A stretch of DNA of 64,000 nucleotides from Cannabis sativa (lineage: Eukaryota; Streptophyta; Magnoliopsida; Rosales; Cannabaceae), in contig NC_083603.1 in assembly GCF_029168945.1 (NCBI RefSeq), positions 10,602,001 through 10,666,000 on the forward strand, given 5' to 3'. Position 1 is the stretch's first letter; each line of letters starts with the position of its first letter. The translations under genes and the position numbers were made by a program. The notes under the pieces were generated by a model, which did not search any database, was not told where the DNA came from, and was given only the letters and a program-made list of their open reading frames with translations. Positions 1 through 12,300 of the stretch are shown piece after piece.

Positions 1-1077
1 GTGATATTGGGTTGTGCTTCGGTTTTCCACCAACACCCACCGAGAAACAACCATTCAAGAGGGAAGAGAGAGAGGGACGAGAGAGTGGGACGGATAGAGA
101 GAAATTTTTTGAGAAATTTTTCAGTTTTTTCTAGAGAGAGAGTGGTGCACGAGAGAGAGAGGGAAGAGAGAGAGAAAGACCACATGGGAGTTTTTACTAA
201 TTTTATTTTTTTTTAAAAAAAAAAAAGGTAAAATGGGAAGTTCATGTAATCAATGGACTAAATTTGTACAAATTAAGGGAGAGTATAAATTTTAATATGG
301 GGTATATTATTTAGGGCAAAAAGTGAAATTTCCCTTTATTTATGCCATAAAAAAAGTAAATTCTTATAATTTTTTCTACTTTTATTTTGGACGAATTCTT
401 TATTAATTAGCTATTTCTTCAACTTCGAACCTTTAGTTATAGCAGGCCCATAGGGCCCAAGAGAATCATGTGATTGCCTCATGAGCCACTGACTTTGTAT
501 CTTTATATGCAGAAAAGCATGGGTAATTGTGTTTATTAAACCCCCCACAAAAGAAAGTATATTTTATTGCAAAGGTAGCAAAAATGTTGATTTTATGTCT
601 TCAAAGTATATTCCTTGCCAACTTTAGCATAAATAAGCATCATTCTATCTGAGGTCTCTTCTATACTAGATTACAACTAGATTAGATATTTGATCGATAA
701 CGATGGGGCCAGGCCATGGCCATTGGCCACAATTACATACTACAAAGTGAGTGAAGCTAATACTTTTTTTTTATTTGCATATCCAAAATTATTTCATACT
801 AATCTAAATTATCTTCATTAATCCTCAGATTGTTTTCTGTCTTTATTCAATAAGATAATAATGTAACATTATCTAAAGTTTCTTAACCGTAACTTCATTC
901 AATTATATAATGATATTAACATTATTTAAGATTTAATTCTTTTAAGAAAAATGTAACAAAAATCTCAAATTTCTTAACCGTAGCTTCATTCGTTAAGATA
1001 ATAATGCAACATAAATGTATAATTAAGTTTTTTTATCACAAAATATATTAGTTTAGACAAAAGTCTAATCAACTAGT
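1..1077. other. AT-rich intergenic DNA with a GA-rich patch
   Basis: No gene is supported here. Positions 40-180 are rich in GAGAGA runs that give a short Arg/Glu-rich open frame. It has no recognisable domain and reads as low-complexity DNA. The remainder is AT-rich and holds no signal I could identify. Confidence 0.6.
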
Positions 1078-1547
1078 TAGGGGTGTTCATCAAACTGCTC
1101 AAACCGTCCGTACAGTTTGAATTTTTCCTAAACTGCACGGTGTGGTTTGCGGTTTGCAGTTTTGAATTGTTAATATGCGATTCAAATCGCATTGCACTGC
1201 ACCGCACATTATATAAATACCAATTTTTTTTATATTTATTTAGGTCCAATATGTGAATGTTCAACTTAAAGCCCACTAATTATTGTATTGTTAAAACTTA
1301 ATTATTTTTTCATATTTATTTTCAAGCCTTATCGTATTTTTGACAAGTGTTGTTCAAGCTTTATTGTATTTGTGATAATTTAATTATTTGGTGATAGTCC
1401 AAACCGCACCGCACCACACTATTTTTTACAATGCAATTTTTAAGTTTCACAGTGCGAGTGAAGTTTGAGAAATTAGAAAAACCGCATCTGCGAGTTAGTT
1501 TGAAAAAATAGTCAAAAACCACATCACCCACACTGCAAACACTCCTA
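1078..1547. mobile_element. Non-autonomous hAT-like element
   Basis: The ends are imperfect inverted repeats: the left begins TAGGGGTGTTCATCAAACTG and the reverse complement of the right begins TAGGAGTGTTTGCAGTGTGG. A TAGGG(G/A)TGT start is common in plant hAT elements. The flanks CAACTAGT (1070-1077) and CAACTACA (1548-1555) match at six of eight bases, consistent with an old 8-bp target duplication. The interior is rich in AAACCGCACCGCACC-like words and has no transposase. The family assignment is inferred from the ends and duplication length. Confidence 0.6.
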
Positions 1548-2103
1548 CAACTACATGTGTTGAAAGAGACTAGTTTATGAACTACCATCTAATCCCATGA
1601 CATCCAAATAATGCCACGTCCCTTGCTAGAAGAAGTTTTCTACCAGAACTGAGCCATGAGTTGGTAATACTTTGAGTTTTTATTTCTCTTGAGATGGTAA
1701 TTACAGCAATAGACTAAGTATCAGAAACTCCAAGCTCTAGAGAGAGAAGCTCTGACCTTGTGGGTAGTTTTCTGAATGTAAAAAATGAGCTAAGGGAGCT
1801 CTCATTTTATATGTGAATGAGGCCCACAAATATAGGAGAAACATATAAATAAGGTATTTTCTGCGGTTGATGATGATCTAATTGTGAAAATTAGCTTCTT
1901 GTGGCGATGGCCAATTTTTGGTGCCTGGCAGGTCCCGCTGTGGGTTACTCGGAGCTTATTTTTGTAACTCTCTTAGAGTGAATTTTGATGAAGATAACTT
2001 TAGAATTGTTATTGGGGTGTGAGACATGATTTTATAGAGCGCTTAAATAGCTTCAAAGCACAAGTTGAATCACATCAATTAGATACAAACTGAAAGAAAT
2101 TCA

Positions 2104-3460
2104 GATCCCAGTGCCCAGGTTGACATCCAGCGCGCGAGGTTGACATCTGACGTCAACCTAGACGTTGTGTAAGTATAAAAACATCCAAAGGGTGTCTTTT
2201 GAGATGCCTAAGTGATAGTTTAACACCACTTAGTCCATTTATAGGTTCTAGCGAAGCTAGTCACTAGTTCTCGGGATGTTACTATTTTGTGGAAACAGAA
2301 GACTCGAAACTTTTAATTTTCGAGTGAGTCAATTTGTTAAAAAATTGAAGTTATGAATGTAATTGTTCTAACTTCATGGATTACTGTACTTGTGAAAATC
2401 TAGACAGATGGTCGAAACATCATCATATTTAGATAAGCAGAACCCAATAAACCAGGCCATTTGTTGACCTGGGCGCTTGGCCCTTTAAACCGAGCTTTCG
2501 GGATTCTATTTTTGATACTTTCAAGTCTTCTAAACTTAAGGACGAGGTGTCTTACCCTGTTTTTGACCATGCCAGATTCAATGGTCGCATTAGATTTGAC
2601 ATTTGAGTAATTGACGGCAACGTCTCAAGTTAATTGTTAACCTAGGCAATGGACCCCATTTCTAGGGACACGAGTTTGTGGTTTTCTCCTTGAGTTTACT
2701 TGAATATTCATTACTTTTTATGACAGTAACAATGCCGGGAGCACTTTTTGCTGAGCTGAATTGGAAATAGCCCAGGTTGACAAAATGTCAACCTTGGGGC
2801 TGGGCCCAGCCCCAAGTGTCAACTTGAACGCTGGGTCCTAATTTTGCCCCTTTAGAAATTTTGTTTGGTCCCCGAAAATAATTGAAACTCAATATTTTCT
2901 AAAGACAAAGATGATGCTCGAAGAATTCTTAAAAAGCTCCATTTTTGTGGCCCAGGTTGGCAAATTGTCAACTTGAGCGCTGGGCTCTATTCTTTAAGCT
3001 CAGGAAATGTTATTTTTCCTCCGTAAGGACCTATTTCCTTGTTTTTGATGAAGACGAATTCAAAGCAAAAGTCAAATCTCTAATCAGACACTTGGAAGGC
3101 GCCTAGATTAATAGATTGTCAACCTGGGCGCTGGGTGCTCGGGGCGCAAGGCCCTGGGTGCTCAAAAATCAACTTGCTCCGATTCTGATTTCGATGCCTC
3201 AAATTTGTCTGTGGTATGTCTCGTTGATGTCCTAATGCAATTTTTGACCACTTTCTACTAAGACGGTCCCAGAAACTGAAACATTAGGTGCTCAGGTTGG
3301 CTTTTGGGTTGCAGGTTCGTGTAATTTCAGCTCCCAAGTCTTGGATTAGGTTTCTCTATGTCTTTATGGTACAAAATATTGGAAGATAGTGGGTTGGATT
3401 CAAGTTATTGAAGTTTGAACTTTCATTCTGGAGTTCTCGAAGTTAACCTGGGCGCAGGGC
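2104..3460. repeat. Cluster of short GTCAACCTGGGCGCTGGG-like motifs, both orientations
   Basis: A word near CCCAGGTTGAC or its complement plus a GCGCTGGG tail recurs at about 2113, 2464, 2771, 2951, 3118 and 3443. The copies at 2771-2805 and 2951-2984 have the same layout, an inverted pair with a short AT loop followed by GCTGGG. A more diverged version ends near 3140. No open frame is convincing in 1556-3620. This is probably part of an unrecognised old transposon. Confidence 0.5.
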
Positions 3461-3620
3461 TAGGGACCCCTCCTAAGTCGACCTACTATGACTCGAGACT
3501 ACTCAACTCCGATATGTCATCTTTCTTGCCACGTGTCACATTGATGTTCACGTCATCGAAGCTACTCTTGGTGTAAACACTATTTTTCATGATTGGAGCT
3601 CATTTTTTTAAGACACAATC

Positions 3621-5775
3621 TGTAACGCCCTAATGCTAAGGCACGCTACAGTGCTTTTTCAATAATTGTGCAATCTTTGCTAATCAAAGAAATTTCTCGA
3701 AAAACGTGTCAAATTAAAACTTTTGCATTAAACATTAAACTTTGTAATTTAATAAAATATTTACAAGTGCCGGGATCCCGATTTTTAAAACTTTACAAAC
3801 TTTACTTTTTAAATACACATTCCAAAATATACAGATTTACAGGTCGCACAGCGACTTTCAAAATACAACTCCCAGATGTCCCGAGACCGAACACTCCAGG
3901 TCGCGCTGCTTGACATGTACAATCTCACCCGAGCTCAGGATCACTCCTGTTCAGCCTTCGCCTTTCCTTTACCTACACATGGAAGCAGAAACTGTGAGTC
4001 AACAGACTCAGTAAGAAATGCATATAACATATCATATAATTTCCGACCTGTAAATAGGCGCCCATACACCTATTTACAGGGCTTAACAGATGAGCAAGAA
4101 CGTTCTAACTGCTTGTGCTACTGATCATGATATCACTCCTACTAACACTATAATCGTGCTGTAGGACCGGCACTATGTTCGTGCCGCTATGATAGCATCA
4201 ATAACATCCAAAAGTATGATTGGCCATGATATCACTCTTAACCAAGACGATGCATCGTATCGCCGAACCGACACAATGGTTGTGTCGCTATGATAGTACC
4301 AAAACATACTTTCCGGGGTGAATAACACTCTTAACCGCACGATGCCTCTTACCGCCGAACCGACACAATGGTTGTGTCGCTATGATATCACCCAAACACA
4401 TACAAGGATACACATAGCATGCATATATATATATCATACATATACATACACCCAGATATTTATATCACACATTATATTCAGTTCTTACCTGTTTTCCGAA
4501 TTCAAGTGTGCTAGCCGACCTGAACGGAATTTCTGTGCTAGATGGATGCCCTAATCACATTTTGAAACCGGGTAAGTCACATGATTAAAACCCTAATCCC
4601 GGGAAACCCAAAACCAAAACCCTAGGTTCTCGCAATACCACTAAAGGGATTATTCTAACTCTGGAAATGGGGAAACACCCAACCGAGGCACTGAAATGGA
4701 CGAAAATTGAGAAAACGAAGTGTTCGGGAATCCTGCCAAAACCGGCAAACCGGTTTTTGGGGCATGGCAAACCGGTTCTTAGGTTTGCACCAGTATTCCC
4801 AAAACACTTCCTTCTTTGCTCAATTTTCCACCAAATGATACCAAATTCTCCAGAGCTCCTAATCAAGGCATACACAATAAAACCCAGCCAGTATTTCACA
4901 GAAAAACACAATAAATATCAACTTGCCATTAAAGCTTAAAGCTTGAACTCAAAGCTTAGAATTGCTCAAAACTAACAATCAATCTCTAAACCAGCTACCA
5001 AGAACTAGAATTAAGCTAAACAAACTCTAAAATTCGAACTAAGCAAACCTTAAACCCTAACAGCCCCTATTACCCAAAATCACCTCAAAAACCAACCTAC
5101 AACTTCATGAACTTGAAAGAGGAAGGAGCTAGGGTTACCTTAAATATTTTCCCTTGAATCCTTGGATGGAAATACAGAAAATTATGAAGAAAATTTTGGG
5201 TTTTTCCTTCTGGTTTGAGAGAGCCGAACCCCAAGAGAGAGAAAAGAGAAATGGTTCTTGATTTTCTCTAATTTTAAATTTCTTTTTCAAAATAAATCCC
5301 TTTTCACCCAATTATGCTAACATGAAATAGGTGTCATCACCCAAGGCTGCCACCTAACCCTCATTTAACCAAATAAGAAATGACTAAAAAGCCCTTAAGG
5401 TTAAAACTTGGTTAATTCTAAAGCTAGGGGTAAAATGGTCAATTCCATAACCCCGCTCAATCCCGATAAAATATTTTCTCTAATACATTTCCCATTATGA
5501 AATAAGGTTCTAAACTTACCCATGTGATCAATCTAGCCATCCATCGCATTTTCCGTTGTCGCCAAACAAAAATTACAAAAATAACATATTACACATACAA
5601 GCTAGATAATACCCCTAGAGTTTAATAAAATCTCCGAAATTGAGAAATTATAACTCTAATATTTATTTCTAAATATTGGGGTCCACATTTAAATTTAATT
5701 CACAAATAATAATAAAATAATAAAAATTAGTGCTAATTGCCTTTTCTAATCCATATTACTAGAGCGGTCATTACA
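3621..5775. mobile_element. Solo-LTR-like insertion, 2.15 kb
   Basis: The segment starts TGTAACGCCC and ends GGTCATTACA, so it has TG...CA ends with a short TGTAA/TTACA inverted repeat. Both sides are flanked by CAATC (3616-3620 and 5776-5780), a perfect 5-bp target duplication typical of LTR retrotransposons. No coding domain or second LTR is present, so a solo LTR is the simplest reading. TGTAACGCCC-type starts occur in plant chromovirus (Tekay/Del) LTRs, but the lineage is an inference. A large non-autonomous DNA element cannot be excluded. It ends only about 560 bp before the branching-enzyme start codon. Confidence 0.6.
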
Positions 5776-6095
5776 CAATCGCTATTTTAACTAAAGAGTG
5801 TTTAAAGAACATAGTTGGAGATGCTCTAGTCTTTTAAATAATAAATAATTGGCTACTGGAAGGGTGAAATTTAAAGAATTTTAATAATCGAGGGACGAAT
5901 TGGTGAAAAATAGTTTCTAGGAAAAGGTAATAACAATTAATTATAAAAAAATCAGAGGTAGACGATGGAGAATGCATTGAAGAAGGTAAGTGGGTCCCAC
6001 AGAGTGCTTAATCAGCATTCAGCAGCAACAACAATCGATTCATGCAATTGCAAACTTCAACTCTCCTCTCTACACGTATCACTCCTCTACCACTC

Positions 6096-6131
<36 letters not shown>

Positions 6132-6333
6132 CAGTTAGCGCTCACACACAAACTTTCTCTCTCTAAAATCTCTGATATTTCTAAGCTTCACGCTTCTCTC
6201 GGCGCCTTGGACTCAACACTGTTTCTAGATCCGTCTTTTTCATTAGCTTTCCAATTCTTCAAGCTCAGTCTCGCCATTTCTCTTCCTCCTCCTCCTTCTT
6301 CTTCTCTCCTTCAAAGAGAAGGAAAAGTGAAAA
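5776..6333 (+). promoter_or_regulatory. Promoter and 5' leader of the starch branching enzyme gene
   Basis: A TATA-like word lies at 5942-5949 and a CT-rich leader follows, typical of plant 5' UTRs. An ATG at 6042 opens a 126-codon frame that runs past the main start in another frame and ends at 6422. If transcription starts near the TATA-like word, this would be an overlapping upstream ORF. The transcription start cannot be placed from sequence alone. Confidence 0.5.
6099..6128. repeat. (CT)15 microsatellite in the 5' leader
   Basis: About fifteen CT units run without interruption, roughly 200 bp upstream of the branching-enzyme start codon. CT tracts are frequent in plant 5' UTRs. Confidence 0.9.
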
Positions 6334-9300
6334 ATGGTTTACACAATCTCAGGGATACGCCTCCCTGCAATTCCATCGGCGTATACTCCTTTATCGCATT
6401 CGAGCTTCAGTGGCGATCGTAGAAGTACCAGTCTCTCATTACTCTTGAAGAAGAACTCGGTTTCTCGTAAATCTTTCTTTATCTATCTCCTTTTATACTG
6501 ATTGTTAATTTGTTACTGTGATTGTGTTTGTGCCTCCTCACTTTATTGCTTGCTGAAGTACTTCTTTTAGTATTTATTTGTATATGTATATGCATATCTT
6601 TACACATATATATGTATATGCATATAAGGAGTTGTTTATAGAACAGTGTTGTACAAATTTCATAGTTTAAGCTACATTTCGCGGGATTCAATGTCTTTTC
6701 GGTTGGCACATGTAATTTTGTGAGCATCGTATGAGAGAATGTCAGAAACAATGGCGGTCTTGATCGAAGAGCAAGCTCGTTAGGTTGCGTGAGTCATTTG
6801 ATTGTTATTTCGTCATTGCAATTTCTTTATATATGTATATAGTTTATGTAACGTCAGTAGAGTAGTGCCTATTGTGGTGCTGTAGGAATTGAAATCGAAG
6901 TGGTAGATTTGTGTCCGTACAGTGTGGAATTATATTCGTGTGCTGAGGAATCACCAAGGTATCTGTCTCTCTTCGGTGAAGAAGGGATGGAATTGAAAGT
7001 AATGGTAGATTAGACCTTATCGGAGCATTTCTGAGTGATTCGTTGCTATTTTGAGTTCCGACGAATATAGTAGAAAGAAACCTAATATGGTATTTGGTCT
7101 TACCGAAGCATTCTGAGGCACTGAAGTGCTTCGATGTTAATTCTGGGTACAACAAGGGAGCCACCGTTGGGGTAAAGTTCTAAACCGGTGAGTAACACTC
7201 ATGGTTAATAAAAACTGGAGCACTGGTTCATAGATTCGGATCATAGTGAATAGGGAGGTGAAATCTTTTGTGGGCGGAAAATTCAGAACAGTGTACTTTG
7301 TGTTGAGGATATATCTGAAGGAAGAACTACTTAGACATTACTATTGTCTGGGAAAGTAGATGGGTGATGCTTTTGAATTTGATTTGGATTTGTTTCTCTT
7401 CATTACTATTATTATCTTTTAAATGGCTTCTAGATGGTTCAAATTTTTCCTTTGTATGCGAGATCAATTGTGGGCGAGGAATGGACCCCTATCTATTCCC
7501 ATACCACCAACTCTATCATACTTTGACATAAACCATTTTAACAGGGTTCTTTGAAATAGCAGTGACTACACACTGGAACTGGATTCATATGACCCTTTTT
7601 TGTGATTCCCTTTTTATTTTCTATTATCAAAAAACTTCACCCATTTTAGCACTTGGACAACGTAATATGGTTGAATGAAAGACAATGCGTTTTGTTATGA
7701 TGGTACTTCTTATTGTATTATTATGAGTTCTAGTGCATGTTAATTTGTTCATATCCCACTTTGAGATTGAATCTTTTCTGCTCACGATGATATTCTATTT
7801 TTTTTACAGGTAAGATTTTTGCTAAGAAGTCTTCATACGATTCCGATTCTTCATCTTTTATGGTCTCTGCATCTGCATCTGATAAAGTTCTAGTTCCTGG
7901 CACTCAGAGTGGGGAACCTTCATCTTCAACAGATCAACTTGATACACCTGGCACATCCACAGAAGAGCCTCAGGTTTTGACCATTGCAATTTAAATAAAT
8001 ATACATACATAATGTTGTTTTAATATAGTCCTTTTGCTGTAAATATTTTATCATTCTCTAGTTTAGTGTATTTTTAAAAAGAAATTAAGAATACGGATAA
8101 TTGTGATTTCGGAAAACTCGGACAATGAACCAAAAAATTAGGTAATTTAATTTCACTATGGTTTTGAAGTTGATAAACATTTAAGATCATTTTACACTTT
8201 CCAAGTATGATTTAATAAATGATACTTATTGTTGGCATCTTTATTGCCACCTGATATGATTTTTGTATAGGTTCTTAATGTAGATGATATAACAATGGAA
8301 CATGATGCGGACATTAACAATGGAACTGATGATAAAGCTCTTATCGAGGAAGCAGCTGGTCCTCTCAAAGTAAAGTCCATTGCACCACCGGGCCCGGGGC
8401 AAAAAATATATGAAATAGATCCAATGTTAAATGGTTACCGGCAACACCTTGAATATCGGTGAGATTTTTGTTTTGTTTTTTTTTTTAATACAAATATGAC
8501 TTAAAACTTGCTGGGAGTTGTCCTGAAATTTTCCTCTGGTTTATGAGGCTTTATGTTGTACTTTAATGTTAGGCGAATAAATGGTTTTAAATTCGTAATT
8601 TACCTAAAATTTCGTGAACCTCTTTATCAATTTAACTACTATATTGACTACATAGAACAGGGAACACCTTTGCTGCCATAAAAAATTGTTTGTATAGATA
8701 CAGCAAAAAAATCATTGATGTTAAATAGGCAGTTAGCCAAGAAAAAATAAAAAAGAAGAAGAATCATAATACAGAGTCATTTGACTATTTCTTTTCTTGT
8801 ATAGTTTAGTTTCCCTAATCTGTGCAAGTTCAATAAAGCTTTGTTGCCTTGGAGTGGACCATGCAGTATTTTCTCTTTTCCTTTTTCTTGTATATACGTA
8901 CAGGTGAATATTTAAACTTTACTGTACAGTTATGGGCAATACAAAAAACTACGTGAGGACATTGACAAGTACGAAGGAGGTTTGGAGGTGTTTTCTCGTG
9001 GATTTGAAAAGTTTGGTTTTCAACGCAGGTATCACTTTCTCAGAATATTTTGCATAATTTTTATTTTTTAGTTTGATTAATAATTTATTGTGCTTTGGTA
9101 AATATAAATTAGTAGGTAGATAGTTGAATGAAAAATAAGAATATGGCTAAGTATATTCCTGATAGTTATCTCAATTGTTTTGCAGTGCAACAGGTATAAC
9201 ATATCGGGAGTGGGCACCAGGAGCTAAGGTTTGTTAAGCGTGTTTTGTATGTTAATACTTCCATTATCCTTAATCTTTCATACTAGGAACTATGGCAATG

Positions 9301-12300
9301 ATCATATGAGGACTAGATTATTTATATATTTCATTAGGATTTGTGTACTATTTAGATAATGCGTGCCCTGTTATGCTCTCACTGATAATAGGAATATCCA
9401 TTGTGCTCGATTTTCTTTAACATTCCTTCAATCACTTCCTTTGGAGATTGCCCTATTTTTCTTTTAAAAGTAGTGACTGCTTCCTGTTTTTTCAGTCAGC
9501 ATCTCTGATTGGAGACTTCAACAATTGGAATCCAAATGCGGATGTTATGATGCGGGTAAGTTCTGAGTCTTAATAATTTCTATGAAATCTTTGTAAGGAA
9601 TAATATTTAATCAACGTGAAGCTTCCCAGTCAATCATTTCTCTATTAGTCAAAATATAAATAGTTAATGATACTCACACCTCATATGCCAACAGAATGAA
9701 TTTGGTGTCTGGGAAATCTTTTTGCCAAACAATGCAGATGGTTCACCTGCAATTCCTCATGGTTCTCGAGTAAAGGTAGGTTTTTCCTGGATGCATTATG
9801 AATGTAATTGTTTCAGTGGTATTTTAGTGTTTAAATACTCATAATCAATTTTTTTTTTCATGTGAAAGGTACAAAAAAATATTGTAATAAGTGATGAAAC
9901 TGCCAATAGTATTTGACCATATGTATTAAAAGCGCAATGTACTGAGAATTCCTGTGGGTAAATATTTGATAAAGATTATCTAATACCAATGTAATTCCCA
10001 TGACAATAAGCTACATAAGCCATGTTTTAAAAGTAAAGCTGTAGTTTTAGTTTAAATTGGGTACATTTGGTAAGCAGGATTGGTCTAGACCGTTGTTTAC
10101 AATTGGATTAAATTAGATTATTTTAGTACTAAGACTTAGTGCGTACGATTGGATTGGTTTAGCTGTAAGACTTGCATCCTGTAATGAATGACTAAATGAA
10201 AACGTATACTTTGCAAAAAATATAAATAAAATAAAGTATATTGGGTACATTTTATTAGGAGATTGTGTTTTAAAATATATAAAAAAATGATGCGGCACTT
10301 TATTAGAGAACCTGAACAGGAAAGAAAGAAATGCCTACTTTTACACACAAGGGATAAAGGAGTTTAATTAGACATTGAGACTATATAGACTAGGCTTACA
10401 AATGGGTTAAAAGTCCACTATGGAGGTCACTACTGTTTCCTTTCCAAATTTGTTCCAACTCTGATTTGACAAATATAGTCCATCATAGTCATGTTCCTGA
10501 CCCCCTATTGATATGCTTGGGCAAAAAGTAATAAAAGAGTTTCTTTGATCAAACTTTTGTAAGCACTCAATATCAATCAATTCCAAAATAGCTTTAGTTT
10601 TATTATGCGAGTTTCAAATAGTAAGGACTTTCCTTCATAGGGAATGATATGGTGATTTTTTTCATATATTGGTTCTTGAATTCTATTTAAACAATTTTGC
10701 TACAAGATTATTTCACCGTTGCATTTGAATATTGTGTCATCACATTAATTTGGGATGCAAATATCATTGGCGTTTTCAGTTGAAAGTGACTTCATCTTGA
10801 TCATGTACTCACAGATCCGCATGGATACTCCTTCTGGAATCAAAGATTCAATTCCTGCTTGGATCAGGTTTTCAGTACAGGCTCCAGGTGAAATTCCTTA
10901 TAATGGCATATACTATGATCCACCAGAGAAGGTATATTTTTGCCAATTCGTTTTGTAAATACATTTTCATAGCTTAAAATGCTAACCCTAAGGATTCTTT
11001 GGAATCTGAAAGAAAGACAAATGATTTTAGTCACTCAAATGAGGATAAAATAATGAACTTTTATATGTGAATATGTATATACATAAAATATCAACTTTGA
11101 TGGCTTTTCAAATATTCCTTTCATAATTATTGTCATGGTTTTGATTTTAGAAATTTATATAACATCGGGATGCAATATCACATACAATTTAGAATACTAT
11201 GAGTAATTAAATGATACAGAAAACATGTCTGATTGTTCCATAGAGATAATTGAGAAAGAATAGAAATTGGTAGTGCAGTATTAACCTGCTAGGTCTTCTT
11301 CCCTAGATTTCTAAAATTGAACAAGATCAATAGATCAACAAAGGCTACAATTGTGATATAATATGTATTTATAGTGTTGGGTACGGTACCCACCTAGCAA
11401 CAAAAGTTGAACTAGGTTTTAGTTAATCAAAAAAGTCTACACTTCTGCTTTAACTTGACTTCATACAGATGCTAAACCCATCAACTATAGATCCCTAATT
11501 ACATTGGTTAAAACGGCAAGGAACTATTCATCAACCCATGTGTTAATAAAAGTCTAAAATTTGATTCCCTTTATCAAATATTGACTATTAAATTATTTTT
11601 CAGGATGTTTCTTCATAAATCAAATAACATTCTCTTTACGGAATTTCCTTTTTTATATTTCCTTTTTATTAATTGCATCTTCTGGAAGTTAAACTAGGCC
11701 AAATATGCAAGGCCATAGCCTTTTTCACTATTTCTGTCCCTTACTATGGCTAATTATTCTCTTGCTCCCATGCTTACAGGAAAAGTATGTCTTCCAGCAT
11801 TCTCAGCCAAAGAGACCAAAATCACTTCGTATTTACGAGGCACATGTTGGAATGAGTAGTACGGTGTGCATTGCTTCCTTGTAACTCATAAATTATGGTG
11901 GAAGGTTCATGTTATATTGTGAAACTATTCTTGAGTGAAGCAAGAAGTGTTTGATGGACCGTGTGCAGTTTATCATAGGATATATGAGATATGAGCTCAT
12001 ATGTTTCTCTTATTAGTCAGTATCTGTTGAGGGCTGTTAATATTTTAGTGGCCTTAATTTGTGCACCCCTCCCCTCTCCTCTTCCCCCAAAATAAATAAA
12101 TGAAAATGGTTCAAGAACTGAAGAAAATAAGTTCAAGGGCCTTTTATTTCTGGAAGGAAAGTAGAGAGAGACAACTATCGCTACCTCTTTCTTGCTTAGG
12201 AAAACACTATATGATTTGTGGATAAATGTACATTATTTGATCACATCAAAAGAAGTTACTTCTTGACAACATTTGAGAAGATGATTTGTAGATAGTATCA

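Noticed and set aside
4585..4939. Overlapping 90- and 108-codon frames on opposite strands
   Set aside because: They lie within the solo-LTR-like insertion, have no recognisable domain and overlap each other fully.
10040..10170. Possible MITE in intron 7 of SBE2
   Set aside because: GGATTGG-type words recur around GGTACATTTGG, but no clear inverted ends or duplication could be shown.
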